From Winogradskyella psychrotolerans (GTDB taxonomy: Bacteria; Bacteroidota; Bacteroidia; Flavobacteriales; Flavobacteriaceae), in the NCBI RefSeq assembly GCF_018860565.1, contig NZ_JAHKPS010000001.1, positions 124,001-188,000 on the forward strand: DNA of 64,000 bases, written 5' to 3'. Position 1 is the first letter of the stretch. Each line of letters starts with the position of its first letter. The translations under genes were made by a program, and so were the position numbers. The notes below the pieces were generated by a model. The model saw nothing but the letters and a program-made list of their open reading frames with translations. It was not told the origin of the DNA and searched no databases. Below, in pieces: positions 62,823 to 64,000 of the stretch.

Positions 62823-63689
62823 TTAGTTTTCTACTGAAGTAACAGAGAACATTCCTGTATGGTCCGTTGTACCATTACCACCAATATTTTCTACAAACTT
62901 CATCATTTCAGTAGCTGTATGAGCACTTGGTGTTGCATTATTGGTAATGTCTTCTGTAGAGACTAATGTTACCGTATGACTTTCGCCACTTAAGAAATAA
63001 TCAAAATCGGCTTTAATGTTAATTGTAGGTGCACTATTGCCAACAGTAGTTGTTGTAGGAAGTACAATTGTAATATCTCTATAGGCATCAACACCTTGCG
63101 TATAAGCACCTTCTTCACCTTCTACTGTACTTCCAGAATGGAAAGACAATTGCTTATTATCGGTATCATAAAACCCTTCGAGTTTTGTAAAACGGTATCC
63201 CGTTCCCCATTCCCAATGCATTTGTGTATCATTTGCTCCTGCATTTTCATAAAATGTAGGGAAACTTATTTGGTCTAAAGTGTTTAAATCAGATCTTACA
63301 CCTAAACCAAATTTTATTTCTGTATAATCTCCTGCAGGAATATCACTCATAACATAACTTAATGTTTCTGGTTTTGACTGATCTACAACCGTAGCTCCGT
63401 TGTCTAAATCATTTACATGATAAGGAATTTCAGTGCCATCTGCTTTTATAAGACGAATGTTACTAATAACATATTTAACTTCTTCAAAGTGGTGAATTTG
63501 TCCAGCATCAGAAGTGTTTTTAGTCGCAGCATTAGATGTTGCATCTCCTAGAACAATAGGTGTGTCGCCAAATGTGTTATTGAATTCTAAGGTTACATTA
63601 TTTGCAACAGGATTATTGTCATCGCTACTACAAGACATGAATGCAACGACTACGGCTGCTGATAAAATATATTTTTTAAGATTTTTCAT
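62823..63689 (-). CDS. MbnP-family lipoprotein (putative copper-binding)
   Basis: The product is 288 aa. Lipobox VVAFMSC (Cys20) is followed by NVTLEFNNTFGDTPIVLGD, then HHFEEVKYVISNIRLIKADG and, at 157-172, MHWEWGTGYRFTKLEG, the family's conserved Trp-bearing segment. In the MbnP family a Trp is oxidised to kynurenine by the partner MauG-like MbnH to build a copper site. Trp159 and Trp161 are candidates here. The partner gene is immediately downstream. The copper role is inferred from the family. Confidence 0.82.
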   Translation of the reverse strand: MKNLKKYILSAAVVVAFMSCSSDDNNPVANNVTLEFNNTFGDTPIVLGDATSNAATKNTSDAGQIHHFEEVKYVISNIRLIKADGTEIPYHVNDLDNGATVVDQSKPETLSYVMSDIPAGDYTEIKFGLGVRSDLNTLDQISFPTFYENAGANDTQMHWEWGTGYRFTKLEGFYDTDNKQLSFHSGSTVEGEEGAYTQGVDAYRDITIVLPTTTTVGNSAPTINIKADFDYFLSGESHTVTLVSTEDITNNATPSAHTATEMMKFVENIGGNGTTDHTGMFSVTSVEN

Positions 63690-63729
63690 TTTTTAAAATT
63701 TATGTTAATTGATATGTTTATTTTTTATG

Positions 63730-64000
63730 TTAAGCGTTTTCTAAATCAGCACTTAACATCGGAGGAGGTACTAGGATTTCTAGATAGGGTTCCGAATGAT
63801 GGAACTCTATATATATCAATTTTACTTTGGTTTTAATGACGTTTGGAGTTTCTATTTCATATGCGATATTTGAATAAAAAACCAAATCGAAATTTTTGGT
63901 ATTAAGTATTTTTTCAGAATCGGTGTTTTCCGTTTCTTGTAATTCTTTACTTAAATAACATTTTCCATTACAATGGAGTTCTGGTTTGTTTTTATTGATA
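63730..64000 (-). CDS. Small Cys-containing protein, C-terminal part (cut by window end)
   Basis: The frame runs from the right edge to a TAA at 63730 (89 residues seen). It includes PELHCNGKCYLSKELQE, a CxxxC-type cluster with a His, and ends LEILVPPPMLSADLENA. The start is outside the window. It resembles the 97-aa protein at 60504 in having a His/Cys cluster and a PPP motif near the C-terminus. It lies 40 bp upstream of the MbnP-like gene and may open that operon. Confidence 0.6.
   Translation of the reverse strand, partial: INKNKPELHCNGKCYLSKELQETENTDSEKILNTKNFDLVFYSNIAYEIETPNVIKTKVKLIYIEFHHSEPYLEILVPPPMLSADLENA

Noticed and set aside
1..64000. CRISPR array or insertion sequence
   Set aside because: No run of regularly spaced repeats and no transposase-like reading frame was found anywhere.

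Overview
The window is an AT-rich chromosomal segment of a Bacteroidota bacterium, almost certainly a member of the Flavobacteriaceae. The evidence is a type IX secretion (T9SS) type A sorting tail on one protein, a PorV/PorQ-family outer membrane protein, promoters of the TTG / TAnnTTTG class, a Bacteroidota Lnb-type lipoprotein N-acyltransferase (DUF4105), an unusually long signal peptidase I, and the flavobacterial order parA-parB-DUF5683-dapB-lepB-WbqC. I see no transposase, phage, integrase or CRISPR array.

Region 1 (1-12.5 kb, + strand) is the downstream end of a surface polysaccharide locus. It holds the C-terminus of a sialic/nonulosonic acid synthase (NeuB type), a TylF-like O-methyltransferase, a hydrolysing UDP-GlcNAc 2-epimerase (NeuC type), a polysaccharide deacetylase, a GNAT protein, five glycosyltransferases or glycosyltransferase-like proteins, a Wzy/O-antigen ligase-like membrane protein and the initiating polyprenyl-phosphate sugar transferase. 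The genes overlap or nearly touch, so they read as one transcript.

Region 2 (12.5-34 kb) is mostly housekeeping. It holds the DUF4105/Lnb acyltransferase, a PorV-like porin, pssA, a DUF808 protein, lptB, tatC, kdsD, recQ, a cyclophilin-FKBP fusion, a DJ-1/PfpI protein, a T9SS-exported beta-helix protein, an SDR/ArsR pair, a penicillin acylase-family hydrolase, DUF721 and recF.

Region 3 (33.6-54.4 kb) continues with a membrane-anchored TPR protein, ribH, two small paralogous membrane proteins, mutL, two rhomboid proteases, an EEP-family phosphatase/nuclease and then, on the - strand, the parAB-dapB-lepB cluster, a large M16 peptidase, both methylmalonyl-CoA mutase subunits, a FtsB/DivIC-like protein and udk.

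Region 4 (54.4-64 kb) holds a cytochrome c / PQQ-type sugar dehydrogenase pair, tRNA-Pro(TGG), and two adjacent metal-linked gene sets. The first is MerC, a small CxxC protein, a TonB-dependent receptor and two His-rich DUF4625 lipoproteins, divergent from a Fur/Zur-family repressor with a cluster of TTGCAA palindromes between them. The second is an MbnP-like lipoprotein followed by a MauG/MbnH-like dihaem protein, preceded by a small Cys-containing protein cut by the window end.

The most unexpected non-protein signals are a 17-bp perfect inverted repeat (22 bp with its inner stem) inside the first codons of ribH, hairpins at gene junctions of both metal operons, a 7-1-7 palindrome upstream of the penicillin acylase gene, and two intergenic inverted-repeat structures of unknown origin (14811-14944 and 27934-28004). 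All functional calls are by eye from sequence motifs; no database search was possible.
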